From the NCBI GenBank assembly GCA_945893145.1, contig CAMDDZ010000007.1, forward strand, positions 34,071-98,070: a stretch of DNA of 64,000 nucleotides, read 5' to 3'. Source of the DNA: Rhodoplanes serenus. Lineage in GTDB: Bacteria; Pseudomonadota; Alphaproteobacteria; Rhizobiales; Xanthobacteraceae. The position numbers and the translations under genes were made by a program. The notes below the pieces were generated by a model, which saw only the letters and a list, made by a program, of their open reading frames with translations, was not told where the DNA came from and made no database searches. Shown here piece by piece: positions 51,951-60,062 of this stretch (positions within the stretch are counted from its first letter, which is position 1; every line of letters begins with the position of its first letter).

Positions 51951-52988
51951 ATGAACACGAAGGATCCGGCGGGAGTTGTGACGGGGAAGGGCACATCCGC
52001 GTCGGGCCTCTCCATCGTCGTGCCGGTTTTCAACGAGGCGGCCGGCCTGGCGCGGTTCCATGACCGCTTGGTCGAAGTCGCTCGCGAGCTGCGCCAAAAG
52101 CGCGGGCTCGTCACCGAAGTGATTTATGTCGATGACGGCAGCCGCGATGACAGCTTCGCGATTGCGACCGCGTTGCCGGCCAAGGCGCTCGACGTGCAGG
52201 CGATTTCGCTGTCGCGCAACTTCGGCAAGGAGGCGGCGCTGATGGCCGGCCTTGATCATGCCCGTCATGGCGGCGTGCTGTTCATGGATGGCGACGGCCA
52301 GCATCCGCCGCAACTGATCGACACGCTGGTCGGGCATTGGCTCGATGGCGGTCATGACGTCGTTTACACCGCCAAGGCCCATCGCGAGAACGAACCGTTG
52401 ATGCGCCGCCTCGGCGTGCGCATGTTCTACGGTCTGATCAACTGGGGCGTGCGGCAGAAGATTCCCGCCGACGCCGGCGATTTCCGTTTGCTGTCGCCGC
52501 GCGCCGCCAACGCCTTGCGCCAACTGCCGGAACGCAATCGCTTCTTCAAGGGACTGGCGAGTTGGATCGGCTTCCGGCAGATGCGCGTCGATTACGAGCC
52601 TGCCGAGCGCGCCCATGGCCGCACCAGCTGGAACACCTACGGACTGTTGGCGCTTTCGATCGAAGGCCTGACGTCGTTCTCGGTGGCGCCGCTGCGGGCC
52701 GCGAGCCTGCTGGGCGTTGGGCTCGCCGCCGCCGCTTTGGTGTTCGGCGGCATGATCCTGTTTGAGACCGTGGTCTATGGCAAATCGGTCGCCGGCTATC
52801 CGTCGGTCATCGTTGGCCTGATGGTGCTGGGCGGCGTCCAGCTCATCATGATCGGCGTTGTCGGCGAATACATCGGCAAGATCCTGTCCGAGATGAAGGC
52901 GCGGCCGGTCTATTTCGTCGCCGAGCACAGCGTGAAGACCGCACAGGGCCGCGCCGAACCGGCGCCGGCCCGGACCGCGGCAGAATAG
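51951..52988 (+). CDS. GT2-family glycosyltransferase, GtrB/DPM1-like
   Basis: 345 residues. N-terminal GT-A domain with SIVVPVFNEAAGLARF, VDDGSRDDSF and the metal motif FMDGDGQHPPQ; ISLSRNFGKEAALMAGLDHA and DAGDFRLL are typical of polyprenyl-phosphate glycosyltransferases. Two C-terminal membrane segments (LGVGLAAAALVFGGMILFETVVYG and VGLMVLGGVQLIMIGVVGEYIG) anchor it. Expected to load a sugar onto undecaprenyl phosphate, with GtrA (51364) as flippase. The next gene is coupled within 26 bases. Confidence 0.92.
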   Translation: MNTKDPAGVVTGKGTSASGLSIVVPVFNEAAGLARFHDRLVEVARELRQKRGLVTEVIYVDDGSRDDSFAIATALPAKALDVQAISLSRNFGKEAALMAGLDHARHGGVLFMDGDGQHPPQLIDTLVGHWLDGGHDVVYTAKAHRENEPLMRRLGVRMFYGLINWGVRQKIPADAGDFRLLSPRAANALRQLPERNRFFKGLASWIGFRQMRVDYEPAERAHGRTSWNTYGLLALSIEGLTSFSVAPLRAASLLGVGLAAAALVFGGMILFETVVYGKSVAGYPSVIVGLMVLGGVQLIMIGVVGEYIGKILSEMKARPVYFVAEHSVKTAQGRAEPAPARTAAE

Positions 52989-53014
52989 AGCGTTTGGGTT
53001 TTGTGGGGTTGAAC

Positions 53015-53908
53015 GTGTCGGCTGAGGGGCGTGTCGAAGCGGGAGACGTCAGGCCGGGCAGGGCGCCGGCCCGGCGCCGGCCGATCTGGCTCTGCGCCGA
53101 TGACTATGGCATCTCGCCCGCCGTCAATGTCGCGATCCGCGATCTCGTCATGCGCGGGCGCATTAACGCCACCTCCGTCATGGTGGCGGCGCCGAGCTTC
53201 AACCGCTCCGAGGCGATCGCGCTCACCATGCTCAACGCCGGCGCGCGGCGCGCGGCGATTGGGCTGCACGTGACGCTCACGGCGCCGTTCCGGCCGCTGA
53301 GCCCAAGCTTCCGGCCGGTGCAGAACGGCGCGTTCTTGCCGCTCCCGGAGATGCTGATCCGCGGCTCGCTGCGGCTCTTGCGGCGCAAGGCGCTGATGAT
53401 CGAGATCGCGACCCAGCTCAAGGCGTTCGTCGATGCGTTCGGCCGGGCGCCCGACTTCATCGACGGGCATCAGCACGTGCATCTGTTCCCGCAGGTCCGC
53501 GACGCGTTCCTCACGGTGGTGAAGGAGGCGGCGCCAAGGGCATCGGTGCGTCAATGCGGCCGCGTCGGGCCGCTGTATCGGCGCCTCTCGGATCGCAAGG
53601 CGCTGGTGCTCGATCTGCTGAGCCACAAATTCCGCGCCCGCGCCGCAGCGCTTGGCATTTCCACCAACCCGGCGTTCGCCGGCACCTACGACTTCGACGC
53701 TGAGCCCGAGCCGGATTTCGCCAAACTGTTCCCGGCTTTCCTCAACGGATTGCCGCCCGGCAGCATCGTCATGTGCCATCCCGGCAAGGTCGATGCCGAG
53801 CTGGCCCGGCTCGACCCGCTGACCGCGCTGCGCGAGCGCGAATATGCCTTTATGGCCGATGAGGGCTTCCCGGCGGTGCTGCGGTCACACGGCGTAGCAT
53901 TGGCCTGA
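53015..53908 (+). CDS. ChbG/HpnK (YdjC-like) family deacetylase
   Basis: 297 residues from GTG 53015; a TTG at 52994 and GTG at 53003 are possible starts. Carbohydrate-deacetylase fold with metal-site residues in LCADDYGISPAVNVAI (Asp-Asp), GLHVTLTAPF and DFIDGHQHVHLFP (two His); SIVMCHPGKV is the usual C-terminal His block. HpnK works in hopanoid tail modification and ChbG deacetylates chitobiose. Following a GT2/GtrA pair, a role in deacetylating a lipid-linked N-acetyl sugar is the likely reading. A strong terminator follows at once. Confidence 0.88.
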   Translation: MSAEGRVEAGDVRPGRAPARRRPIWLCADDYGISPAVNVAIRDLVMRGRINATSVMVAAPSFNRSEAIALTMLNAGARRAAIGLHVTLTAPFRPLSPSFRPVQNGAFLPLPEMLIRGSLRLLRRKALMIEIATQLKAFVDAFGRAPDFIDGHQHVHLFPQVRDAFLTVVKEAAPRASVRQCGRVGPLYRRLSDRKALVLDLLSHKFRARAAALGISTNPAFAGTYDFDAEPEPDFAKLFPAFLNGLPPGSIVMCHPGKVDAELARLDPLTALREREYAFMADEGFPAVLRSHGVALA

Positions 53909-53948
53909 CAGGCACTTAGCCGCCATGCGGCGAGGTGCCTGCGATTTT
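53909..53948 (+). terminator. Rho-independent terminator after the ChbG-like gene
   Basis: Outer stem CAGGCAC (53909-53915)/GTGCCTG (53935-53941), inner stem GCCGC-CAT-GCGGC (53919-53931), then CGATTTTT. It starts directly after the stop codon, closing the GT2-deacetylase unit. Confidence 0.8.
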
Positions 53949-54022
53949 TCGTCCACCGTCATTCCGGAGCGCCTTGGCGCTGCCTACATGCTGCGGGACG
54001 TTGAGGCGCCACAGGGAGAACA

Positions 54023-54868
54023 ATGATGACGCCGCAGGAACGCAAGCTTTTGGATGAGCTGTTCGACCGGCTGGCTTCGCTGGAAGGCGCGCCGCGCGAT
54101 CCCGACGCCGTGGAAGTGATCAACGACGGGCTCACGCGAGCGCCCAATGCGATGTACCCGCTGGTGCAGAGCGTGCTGGTGCAGGACGAGGCGCTCAAGC
54201 GTGCCGACGCCCGCATCCGCGAGCTTGAAGGCCAACTCGGCATCCAGTCCGGCCAGCCGGCGCAGCAACAGCAGCCGGGCTTTCTCGACAACATGCGCAA
54301 CGCGCTGTTCGGCAATCCCGAGCCGCGTGGTTCGGTGCCAACCGTTCGGCCGGGCGTCAGCGGGAGCGTCTGGGGTGCGGCGCGGACGCCGCCTGCCGCC
54401 AGCACATACGCGGCGCCGCCCGCCGCGAACGCCTACGCGGCACAGCCGGGCCCCAGCGCCTATGCGGCGCAACCGTCGCCCGGCAGTTCCTTCCTCGGCA
54501 CCGCGGCGGCGACGGCCGCAGGCGTGGTCGGCGGTGCGCTGTTGATGAACAGCTTCCGCGGTATGTTCGGCGGCAACCAGAACAACACCGGTCATGCGGC
54601 GTTCGATTCCAGCAACCAGACTGGCTCGCCGTGGGGTCCAAGTAGCGCCACAAGTAACGCCAGCAGCGCGGCCAACAGCGATCTCGCGCGTCAGGCCGGG
54701 CTCGACGACATCGGCCGCAACGATCGCGCCTCGGCGTTCGATAACGATACGTCACAGCGTGCCGGCCTGTTCGGCTCGGCGGACAATGACGACGACATCG
54801 ACGGCGATAACGTTGGCGACCTGGCTGGCGATATGGGCGGCGATTTAGGCGGCAGCGACACCGCCTGA
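54023..54868 (+). CDS. DUF2076 domain-containing protein
   Basis: 281 residues. The conserved N-terminal block MTPQERKLLDELFDRLASLEGAPRDPDAVEVI plus ALKRADARIRELEGQL (about residues 1-80) is the DUF2076 helical domain. A Pro/Ala/Tyr-rich linker with repeats of the AYAAQP type follows, then a Gly/Ala membrane-like hairpin (LGTAAATAAGVVGGALLMNSF), and a very acidic tail (DNDDDIDGDN, GDLAGDMGGDLGG). DUF2076 members are called periplasmic ligand-binding sensors, but no signal peptide is visible and the function is not established. AGGGAGAA precedes the ATG. Monocistronic. Confidence 0.85.
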   Translation: MMTPQERKLLDELFDRLASLEGAPRDPDAVEVINDGLTRAPNAMYPLVQSVLVQDEALKRADARIRELEGQLGIQSGQPAQQQQPGFLDNMRNALFGNPEPRGSVPTVRPGVSGSVWGAARTPPAASTYAAPPAANAYAAQPGPSAYAAQPSPGSSFLGTAAATAAGVVGGALLMNSFRGMFGGNQNNTGHAAFDSSNQTGSPWGPSSATSNASSAANSDLARQAGLDDIGRNDRASAFDNDTSQRAGLFGSADNDDDIDGDNVGDLAGDMGGDLGGSDTA

Positions 54869-54901
54869 GCGGGCATGCGTTGTTGAACGTTCTTGGTCAA
54901 T

Positions 54902-55480
54902 CTAGATCTTCAGCATATCCAGATTCGCCAATCTCACGTCAGTCACCTGCCAACGCGTACCCTTAAGCGTCATCATCACCCTGACCGTCAATGCATCGGT
55001 CGATCCATTGCGATTTGGCGATCCGAGATCGAGCCGGAAATGAACAGGCGATACAAAGAACGCGAATTTTACGCTCCCGAACAGGGCCTCTATTTCCCGT
55101 TCCGATAGTCTCGGGATTGGCATTCGCGATGTTGACTTGTTGGGTGTCTCCGCGGCCTTCAGGCGCTGCAGCATATTTGCAATGCCTTCAGGAGTGAGCG
55201 TCGTGTCGATAAAGGAATTTGCCATTGTCGCGGCGCGCGTGGCGTCGCCAACCGCGGAGTTTGGATTCTGGCGCTGCATGGCCATCATGGGCCGGCTGGT
55301 CAGAATCGTTTGAACTTGCGCTTTGACGCTCGCTCGAACGGAATCCCAATCGACCCGCTGGTTAATGGTCGCCGCATCGCCGGATCGAATGCCTTGGGCG
55401 AGGTCGTACAGCGCATAATATGGCCATGCCAAATAAACCAGGACCGCAAGAATTCCAGCCGCCCACTTCGCCCATTTCAT
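54902..55480 (-). CDS. DUF2939 domain-containing membrane-anchored protein
   Basis: 192 residues. A single N-terminal membrane segment (WAAGILAVLVYLAWPYYALY) leads into a periplasmic DUF2939 domain beginning DLAQGIRSGDAATINQRVDWDSVRAS, a pattern of 'two-component helix plus WDSVR' seen across proteobacterial DUF2939 proteins. Function unknown. Base composition is less GC-rich than in the flanking genes. Convergent with the DUF2076 gene. Confidence 0.8.
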   Translation of the reverse strand: MKWAKWAAGILAVLVYLAWPYYALYDLAQGIRSGDAATINQRVDWDSVRASVKAQVQTILTSRPMMAMQRQNPNSAVGDATRAATMANSFIDTTLTPEGIANMLQRLKAAETPNKSTSRMPIPRLSEREIEALFGSVKFAFFVSPVHFRLDLGSPNRNGSTDALTVRVMMTLKGTRWQVTDVRLANLDMLKI

Positions 55481-55587
55481 GAGTGCTACCTTTGCCGGTC
55501 TACGGACAAAGATACCAATCGTGCGTGGCAGAACGGTAAGGCCGGTCGTTCAAATTGATTGCATTCACTCAACGATGCCTCAAACAC

Positions 55588-55614
55588 AAAGGCCGCCGAA
55601 ACCGGCGGCCTTTT
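55588..55614 (-). terminator. bidirectional Rho-independent terminator
   Basis: Perfect stem GGCCGCCG-AAAC-CGGCGGCC (55591-55610) flanked by AAA and TTTT. It lies 25 bases beyond the stop of the L,D-transpeptidase gene on the minus strand and would also stop plus-strand transcription. Confidence 0.85.
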
Positions 55615-55638
55615 CATTTCATTGTGCGCGCGAAGCGA

Positions 55639-56460
55639 TCACATCACGATGACGCGGGTGCCGACCTTGACGCGATCGTACAGGTCGACGACGTCCTCAT
55701 TGCGGAGCCGGATGCAGCCGGACGACACCGCCTGGCCGATCGTCCAGGGCTCGTTGGAGCCGTGGATGCGGTAGAGCGAGGAGCCGAGATACATTGCGCG
55801 CGCGCCGAGCGGATTCTCCGGGCCGCCGGCCATCCAGGACGGCAGGTCGGGGCGGCGCTGCAGCATCTCGGGCGGCGGCGTCCAGTCCGGCCATTCCTTC
55901 TTGGCCGAGACGGTTTTCACGCCAGCCCAGGTGAAGCCTTGCTTGCCGACGCCGATGCCGTAGCGGATCGCGGTGCCGTTGGGCTGCACCAGATACAGGA
56001 AGCGGTGCGGCGTATCGATGATGATGGTGCCGGGCTTTTCCGGACCGTTGTAGGCAACCGTCTGCCGGTTGAACTGCGGATCGACCGGCACGGTGCGTGG
56101 GTCGATCGAGGCGACCCGCTGTTGCGGCTGCGCGTAGGCCGGATCGGGCGACGCGACTTCGGCCTGCGGACGCAGTGGGCCGATCGGCCGGTTGTTGCCG
56201 AACAGGAACTCGAGGAAGCCGCCGCCGAGATCGGGACCCGGCTGGGGCTGTTCGTAACGCGCCTGCTGCGGCGCTTCATACGATTGGTCTGGGTAAGCTT
56301 GGACCGGTTGCAGCTGCGGCGCGATATAGGCCGGTGTCTGGCGAGCCTGGGCGTAGCGATCGGCCTGCAGCGGCAGCGGATCGGCTGCGGCCGGGAGAGT
56401 GCTGAGAGTGCAGAAGGCAAGCGCGCTCGTGATGAGCGCCGAAGGGATGACGCGATGCAT
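55639..56460 (-). CDS. L,D-transpeptidase (YkuD domain)
   Basis: 273 residues. Signal peptide (HRVIPSALITSALAFCTLSTLPAAA), then a Pro/Gln/Ala-rich spacer to about residue 140, then a YkuD catalytic domain (TIIIDTPHRFLYLVQPNGTAIRYGIGVGKQGF). The active site is His233 in YRIHGSNEPW and Cys249 in SSGCIRLRNEDV. Makes 3-3 peptidoglycan cross-links or attaches lipoprotein to the wall. The start at 56460 was chosen since it places the signal at the N-terminus. A strong terminator follows; monocistronic. Confidence 0.94.
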   Translation of the reverse strand: MHRVIPSALITSALAFCTLSTLPAAADPLPLQADRYAQARQTPAYIAPQLQPVQAYPDQSYEAPQQARYEQPQPGPDLGGGFLEFLFGNNRPIGPLRPQAEVASPDPAYAQPQQRVASIDPRTVPVDPQFNRQTVAYNGPEKPGTIIIDTPHRFLYLVQPNGTAIRYGIGVGKQGFTWAGVKTVSAKKEWPDWTPPPEMLQRRPDLPSWMAGGPENPLGARAMYLGSSLYRIHGSNEPWTIGQAVSSGCIRLRNEDVVDLYDRVKVGTRVIVM

Positions 56461-56753
56461 CGACGTACTCTTCTTACTGGTTACTCGATCGTCGGTGGGA
56501 TTGCTCCCGTGCACGCGTAGTACATGGTGAAAAATGTACTGATCGGTAAAAACCGATGCACGCATTGTTAGCATCGGGCCATTGCGGCGGGCTTCGTCGA
56601 ATTAGAGTTTATTTTGAGTGAATGGCGAGACGTTATGGTTAACCCGGAGTTTCCAGCTCCGCGCCGCGGCCGGCCGTGATGGTCCAACAATCGCGCATGA
56701 ACGCCATTTTAAGCGGCCCCGTCGTAGCTCTTGGTCCGGGAGCTGGGGCGTCG

Positions 56754-57476
56754 ATGCCGGTGCAGCGTAAGGTTTTTCGGATCGAGGAGCAGGCGCGCGT
56801 GAACGCGCGCGATGCTCTGTCCGCCGAACAGGCGGAAGCCGCGATGCGGCACCACGAATACATGACCGAGCTGAAGGCGCTGCGGTCCTTGATCGAACCG
56901 CGCATCGACGTGGACCGCGCCGCGATGGATCGCGCCCGCGCGCAGATCGCCGAGGCGCAGGCCTATAAGCACGAGCTCGAGCTGATCTATGCCGCGGTCA
57001 AGCAGACCCGGCAGGATGGCAAGGGCGTCAACGCCAGCGCATCGGCCGTGCAAGAGATCGGCCGCGTTAGCCGCGAACTCGAAGCCATCGTCTCCGGTAC
57101 CGAACAGGCCACGCAGACGATCCTGCAGGCGGCCGAGGACATCGATCAGAACGCCCACACGCTCGTCGATACGCTCAAGACAGAACATGAGCGGGGCATG
57201 GCGCACGACGTGCGCGACAGCGTGGGACAGATTTATGAGGCCTGCAATTTCCACGACCTCACCGGCCAGCGCGTTGCCAACGTGCTTGCGACGCTGACGT
57301 TCATCGAGGAGCACGTCTCGCGCCTGATGCAGATCTGGCAAGGCATCGAACAGTTCAAGCCGGTCGTGCTTGATACCAAGGGCGAGGGCGACGAACTCCT
57401 CAACGGCCCGCGGCTTGCGGGCGACGCCGGTCATTCCTCGCAAGAGGACATCGACACGCTGTTCGGCTGCGCCTAA
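56754..57476 (+). CDS. CheZ-family CheY-phosphate phosphatase
   Basis: 240 residues from ATG 56754, which begins MPVQRKVFRIEE and is preceded by GGGG; ATG 56697 is an alternative. Long helical hairpin, then the active-site block IYEACNFHDLTGQRV with Asp168 and catalytic Gln172, matching Asp143 and Gln147 of E. coli CheZ. The C-terminus is a separate short peptide, QEDIDTLFGCA, like the CheY-binding tail of CheZ. It therefore dephosphorylates a CheY; the CheY-type regulator at 34863 is a candidate. It stands apart from other chemotaxis genes. The 293-base upstream stretch has no gene, only an ATCGGT-AAAA-ACCGAT hairpin near 56540. Confidence 0.88.
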   Translation: MPVQRKVFRIEEQARVNARDALSAEQAEAAMRHHEYMTELKALRSLIEPRIDVDRAAMDRARAQIAEAQAYKHELELIYAAVKQTRQDGKGVNASASAVQEIGRVSRELEAIVSGTEQATQTILQAAEDIDQNAHTLVDTLKTEHERGMAHDVRDSVGQIYEACNFHDLTGQRVANVLATLTFIEEHVSRLMQIWQGIEQFKPVVLDTKGEGDELLNGPRLAGDAGHSSQEDIDTLFGCA

Positions 57477-57483
57477 CCTCGGC

Positions 57484-57640
57484 GTCATTCCGGGGCGCGC
57501 CATAAGCGCGTTCACGCGCGTCTTCGACGCGCTATGGCGCGAACCCGGAATCCATAACCCCGGTATTTCCATAACAATCAGCACTGGGATTATGGATTCC
57601 GGCACTCCCCCGGCTCAAGGCCGGGGTCGGCCGGAATGAC
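57484..57640. repeat. 157-base composite palindromic element after cheZ
   Basis: Terminal inverted repeats GTCATTCCGG (57484-57493) and CCGGAATGAC (57631-57640). Nested inside: CCGGAATCCATAA (57545-57557) with TTATGGATTCCGG (57590-57602), a hairpin around GGCGCGCCATAAGCGCG/CGCGCTATGGCGCG, and CCCCGGC-TCAA-GGCCGGGG near the right end. It is the kind of 'TCATTCCGGGG...' repeat abundant in rhizobial genomes. No gene here. Confidence 0.8.
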
Positions 57641-57664
57641 AGCAGAGCAATTTTCAACAGCTCG

Positions 57665-58858
57665 CTAAGTCTTGGGCCGGCGGATCACGGCGAAACAGGC
57701 CAGCGAAATCATCGCGAACAATGCCGCGAACGCGAGCGCAGCGGGATCTGAGACGCGCTCGGCGACGAACGCCAGCACCAGCGGCGCCATCGACTGCATG
57801 ATCAACGATGGCCCGGCGATCCGGCCGATCAGGGCGCCGTAACCCGATGCGCCGAACAGCGCCAGCGGCACCGCGCCCCGCGCAATCGTGACCAGGCCAT
57901 TGGCGGCGCCGAACATCAGCGCGAACGCGGTTGCGGTCAGAACCGAAAATCCGAACAGCGCGAGCAGCCCGAACGCCGCGACCAGCAGCGTCACCGCGCA
58001 ACGCGCGATGATGAGCGGATGCTGGTTGCGGCCGAAGATGAATTCGGTGAGGCGGGCGATCACCTGCGCGGGTCCGAACAACGTGCCGATCAGCACCACG
58101 GTTGCGGGCTCAATGCCGGTGCGGCCGAAGATCGCGAGCAGATGAGCCGACAGCGCCGATGGCACGAACGCATAGGATGCAAACGCCGCAGCGACCAGGA
58201 AGAAGGCCGCGCCGCCGGGCGGCAGCAGCGCCGGCTGTTTTGCGGCCGTCGCATTAGAGGGCGTGGCACCCGCAGCCGGTTGGTGCGGCAGCGCGAAGGC
58301 GTGCAGCGGCGCGCAGATCAATGCCAGGACCGCGGCATAGATCAGGTAGGTGTTGTGCCAGCCAACTGAGCCCAGGAGCAGGTGCGTGCTCGGCCAGCCG
58401 ACCGTCGAGGCGAAGCCGCCCGCCAGCGTCAACACGGTGATCGGTGTGCGCGCGGCGCCACCGAAGATGCGTCCGAGCGTGGCAAAAGCAGAATCGTAGA
58501 GCGAGCCCGCGAGGCCCAAGCCCAGCACCATCCAGACCGCCAGATAGGCGGCCGGATGGCTGGCGTAGACCAGGGCAACGAGACCGAGTGCGCCGATCAG
58601 CGAGCCCGCGGTCATCACGACATGGCCGCCGTGGCGATCGATCGCTGCGCCGACATAGGGCGAGGCCAGGCCCGCCGTCAGCAGACACAGCGAGAAGCCG
58701 CCCATGCTGAAGGTCATCGACCAGCCGCGCTCGGCCGCGATCAGCGGCACGGTCAGCACCGGCGAATAGAAGATCGTGCCCCAGGCGAGAATCTGCGTGA
58801 TGCCAAGCACCGGCACCGCGCGCCAGGAGCCGTGCATGACATCGTCAAGGGAGGGCAT
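57665..58858 (-). CDS. MFS transporter
   Basis: 397 residues, about twelve membrane segments in two halves with a Pro/Ala-rich central loop. It begins with an N-terminal leader (SLDDVMHGSWRAVP) and has the conserved loop AAIDRHGGHVVMTAGSLIGALG between segments 2 and 3, the MFS A-motif region. Substrate unclear; the sequence style (GWSMTFSMGGFSLCLLTAGLASP) is that of the oxalate/formate- or monocarboxylate-like MFS group. Monocistronic. Confidence 0.87.
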   Translation of the reverse strand: MPSLDDVMHGSWRAVPVLGITQILAWGTIFYSPVLTVPLIAAERGWSMTFSMGGFSLCLLTAGLASPYVGAAIDRHGGHVVMTAGSLIGALGLVALVYASHPAAYLAVWMVLGLGLAGSLYDSAFATLGRIFGGAARTPITVLTLAGGFASTVGWPSTHLLLGSVGWHNTYLIYAAVLALICAPLHAFALPHQPAAGATPSNATAAKQPALLPPGGAAFFLVAAAFASYAFVPSALSAHLLAIFGRTGIEPATVVLIGTLFGPAQVIARLTEFIFGRNQHPLIIARCAVTLLVAAFGLLALFGFSVLTATAFALMFGAANGLVTIARGAVPLALFGASGYGALIGRIAGPSLIMQSMAPLVLAFVAERVSDPAALAFAALFAMISLACFAVIRRPKT

Positions 58859-58919
58859 CCGGGGATCGTAACCGAATGCGCGCCGAGTTAAACCGCAGGT
58901 CAGCTATGCCGTGATCGTG

Positions 58920-59528
58920 CTACGCGGTGATTTTGGTCGCGGCGAATTCCGGCACCTTGGCGGCGAAACGATCGAGCCACGCCACGAGCTTCGGATGATC
59001 CGCGCGCCAATCGCCCTTAAAGCGCAGGTCGCGATGGCCGAGCAGGCAGGCCAGCGCGATCTGACCGACGTTCGGAATGGGATCGAGCCCCGGCGGATCG
59101 GCTTCGACCGACACCAGCGAGCGCTTGATCTTGTCGGCCTGGTAGTCGACCCATTTCGCTTCGTGTTTTTCCGGCGACCTCCAGCGGCCTTCGTACACCA
59201 CGAGGATCTGCGCGTCGGTCGCGCCGTCGGCCAACGCTTGGAGACGGAGCGCCGCGAAACGCGCCTTGGGCTCGCGCGGAATGACTTTGCCGCCGCCCGC
59301 CACATGGTCGAGGTATTCGACGATCACCCGTGAATCGAACAGCGTGGTGCCATCGTCGAGAACGAGCGCGGGAATCTTGCCGACCGGATTCTGCTGCCGG
59401 ATCGCGTCGTTGGGATCCGCCGTGTCGGTGTTCTGAACGTCGATCTGGTCCTTCAGACCGAGCAGGCTCGCGGCGATGCGGACCTTGCGGGCGAACGGCG
59501 AGGCGGGAGCGGAACGCAGGATCATCAT
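58920..59528 (-). CDS. glutathione S-transferase family protein
   Basis: 202 residues. N-terminal thioredoxin-like domain ILRSAPASPFARKVRIAASLLGL with a Ser where GSTs place the catalytic Ser/Tyr/Cys, then NPVGKIPALVLDDGTTLFDSRVIVEYLD, the classic cis-Pro and Glu-Ser-like (DSR) glutathione-binding motifs. C-terminal helical domain with ARFAALRLQALADGATDAQI. Probable detoxification enzyme, substrate unknown. Separated from the MFS gene by 61 bases, same strand. Confidence 0.92.
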   Translation of the reverse strand: MMILRSAPASPFARKVRIAASLLGLKDQIDVQNTDTADPNDAIRQQNPVGKIPALVLDDGTTLFDSRVIVEYLDHVAGGGKVIPREPKARFAALRLQALADGATDAQILVVYEGRWRSPEKHEAKWVDYQADKIKRSLVSVEADPPGLDPIPNVGQIALACLLGHRDLRFKGDWRADHPKLVAWLDRFAAKVPEFAATKITA

Positions 59529-59649
59529 GGGGGTGCTTTACTCGTAAGGCGGCCGCATGCGGGGCCGCACGCGGCCACGGTTATCCAACACGTTAGCAAA
59601 TTCCGCCAGCGAGAACCGCTCGCCTGCGCGCGTCAACGCCCGCCGAAGC

Positions 59650-59865
59650 TCAACCCGTGACGATCAGGTTGACTGCCTTTGGACCCTTGCCCTTCTTGTC
59701 GGGCTCGACATCGAATTGGATGTGTTGCCCTTCGTTCAGCGACTTCAGGCCGGCGGTCTCGACCGCGGTGATGTGCACGAACACATCGCGCCCGCCGTCG
59801 TCCGGCTTGATGAAGCCATAGCCTCGTTCGCCATTGAAGAACTTGACCGTACCGGTCATAGCCAT
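59650..59865 (-). CDS. cold shock protein, CspA family
   Basis: 71 residues, single cold-shock domain. RNA-binding motifs GTVKFFNGERGYGFI (RNP1 region) and DVFVHITAVE (RNP2) are intact. Nucleic-acid chaperone, likely involved in growth-phase or cold adaptation. ATG 59865 has GAGGAG at ideal spacing; the ATG at 59859 is less well placed. The 3' flank to 59529 shows no gene. Confidence 0.95.
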   Translation of the reverse strand: MAMTGTVKFFNGERGYGFIKPDDGGRDVFVHITAVETAGLKSLNEGQHIQFDVEPDKKGKGPKAVNLIVTG

Positions 59866-60062
59866 CGAAAACTCCTCACCCCACACATAGCGATACCGTC
59901 ACCGGCCACACGGACGGCGGCTCGCCAGACATTCGGATTCGGAGAAAGCGTCAGCCCCCAGAGGCCTCAGTCACCCCGCCGACCCCCCAGAGGAGGCGGA
60001 ACGTCTAAGCCAGCCCTCCAGCGTATCCACAATGCTGTCCGGGTGAAAAGGGGCGAACCCCC

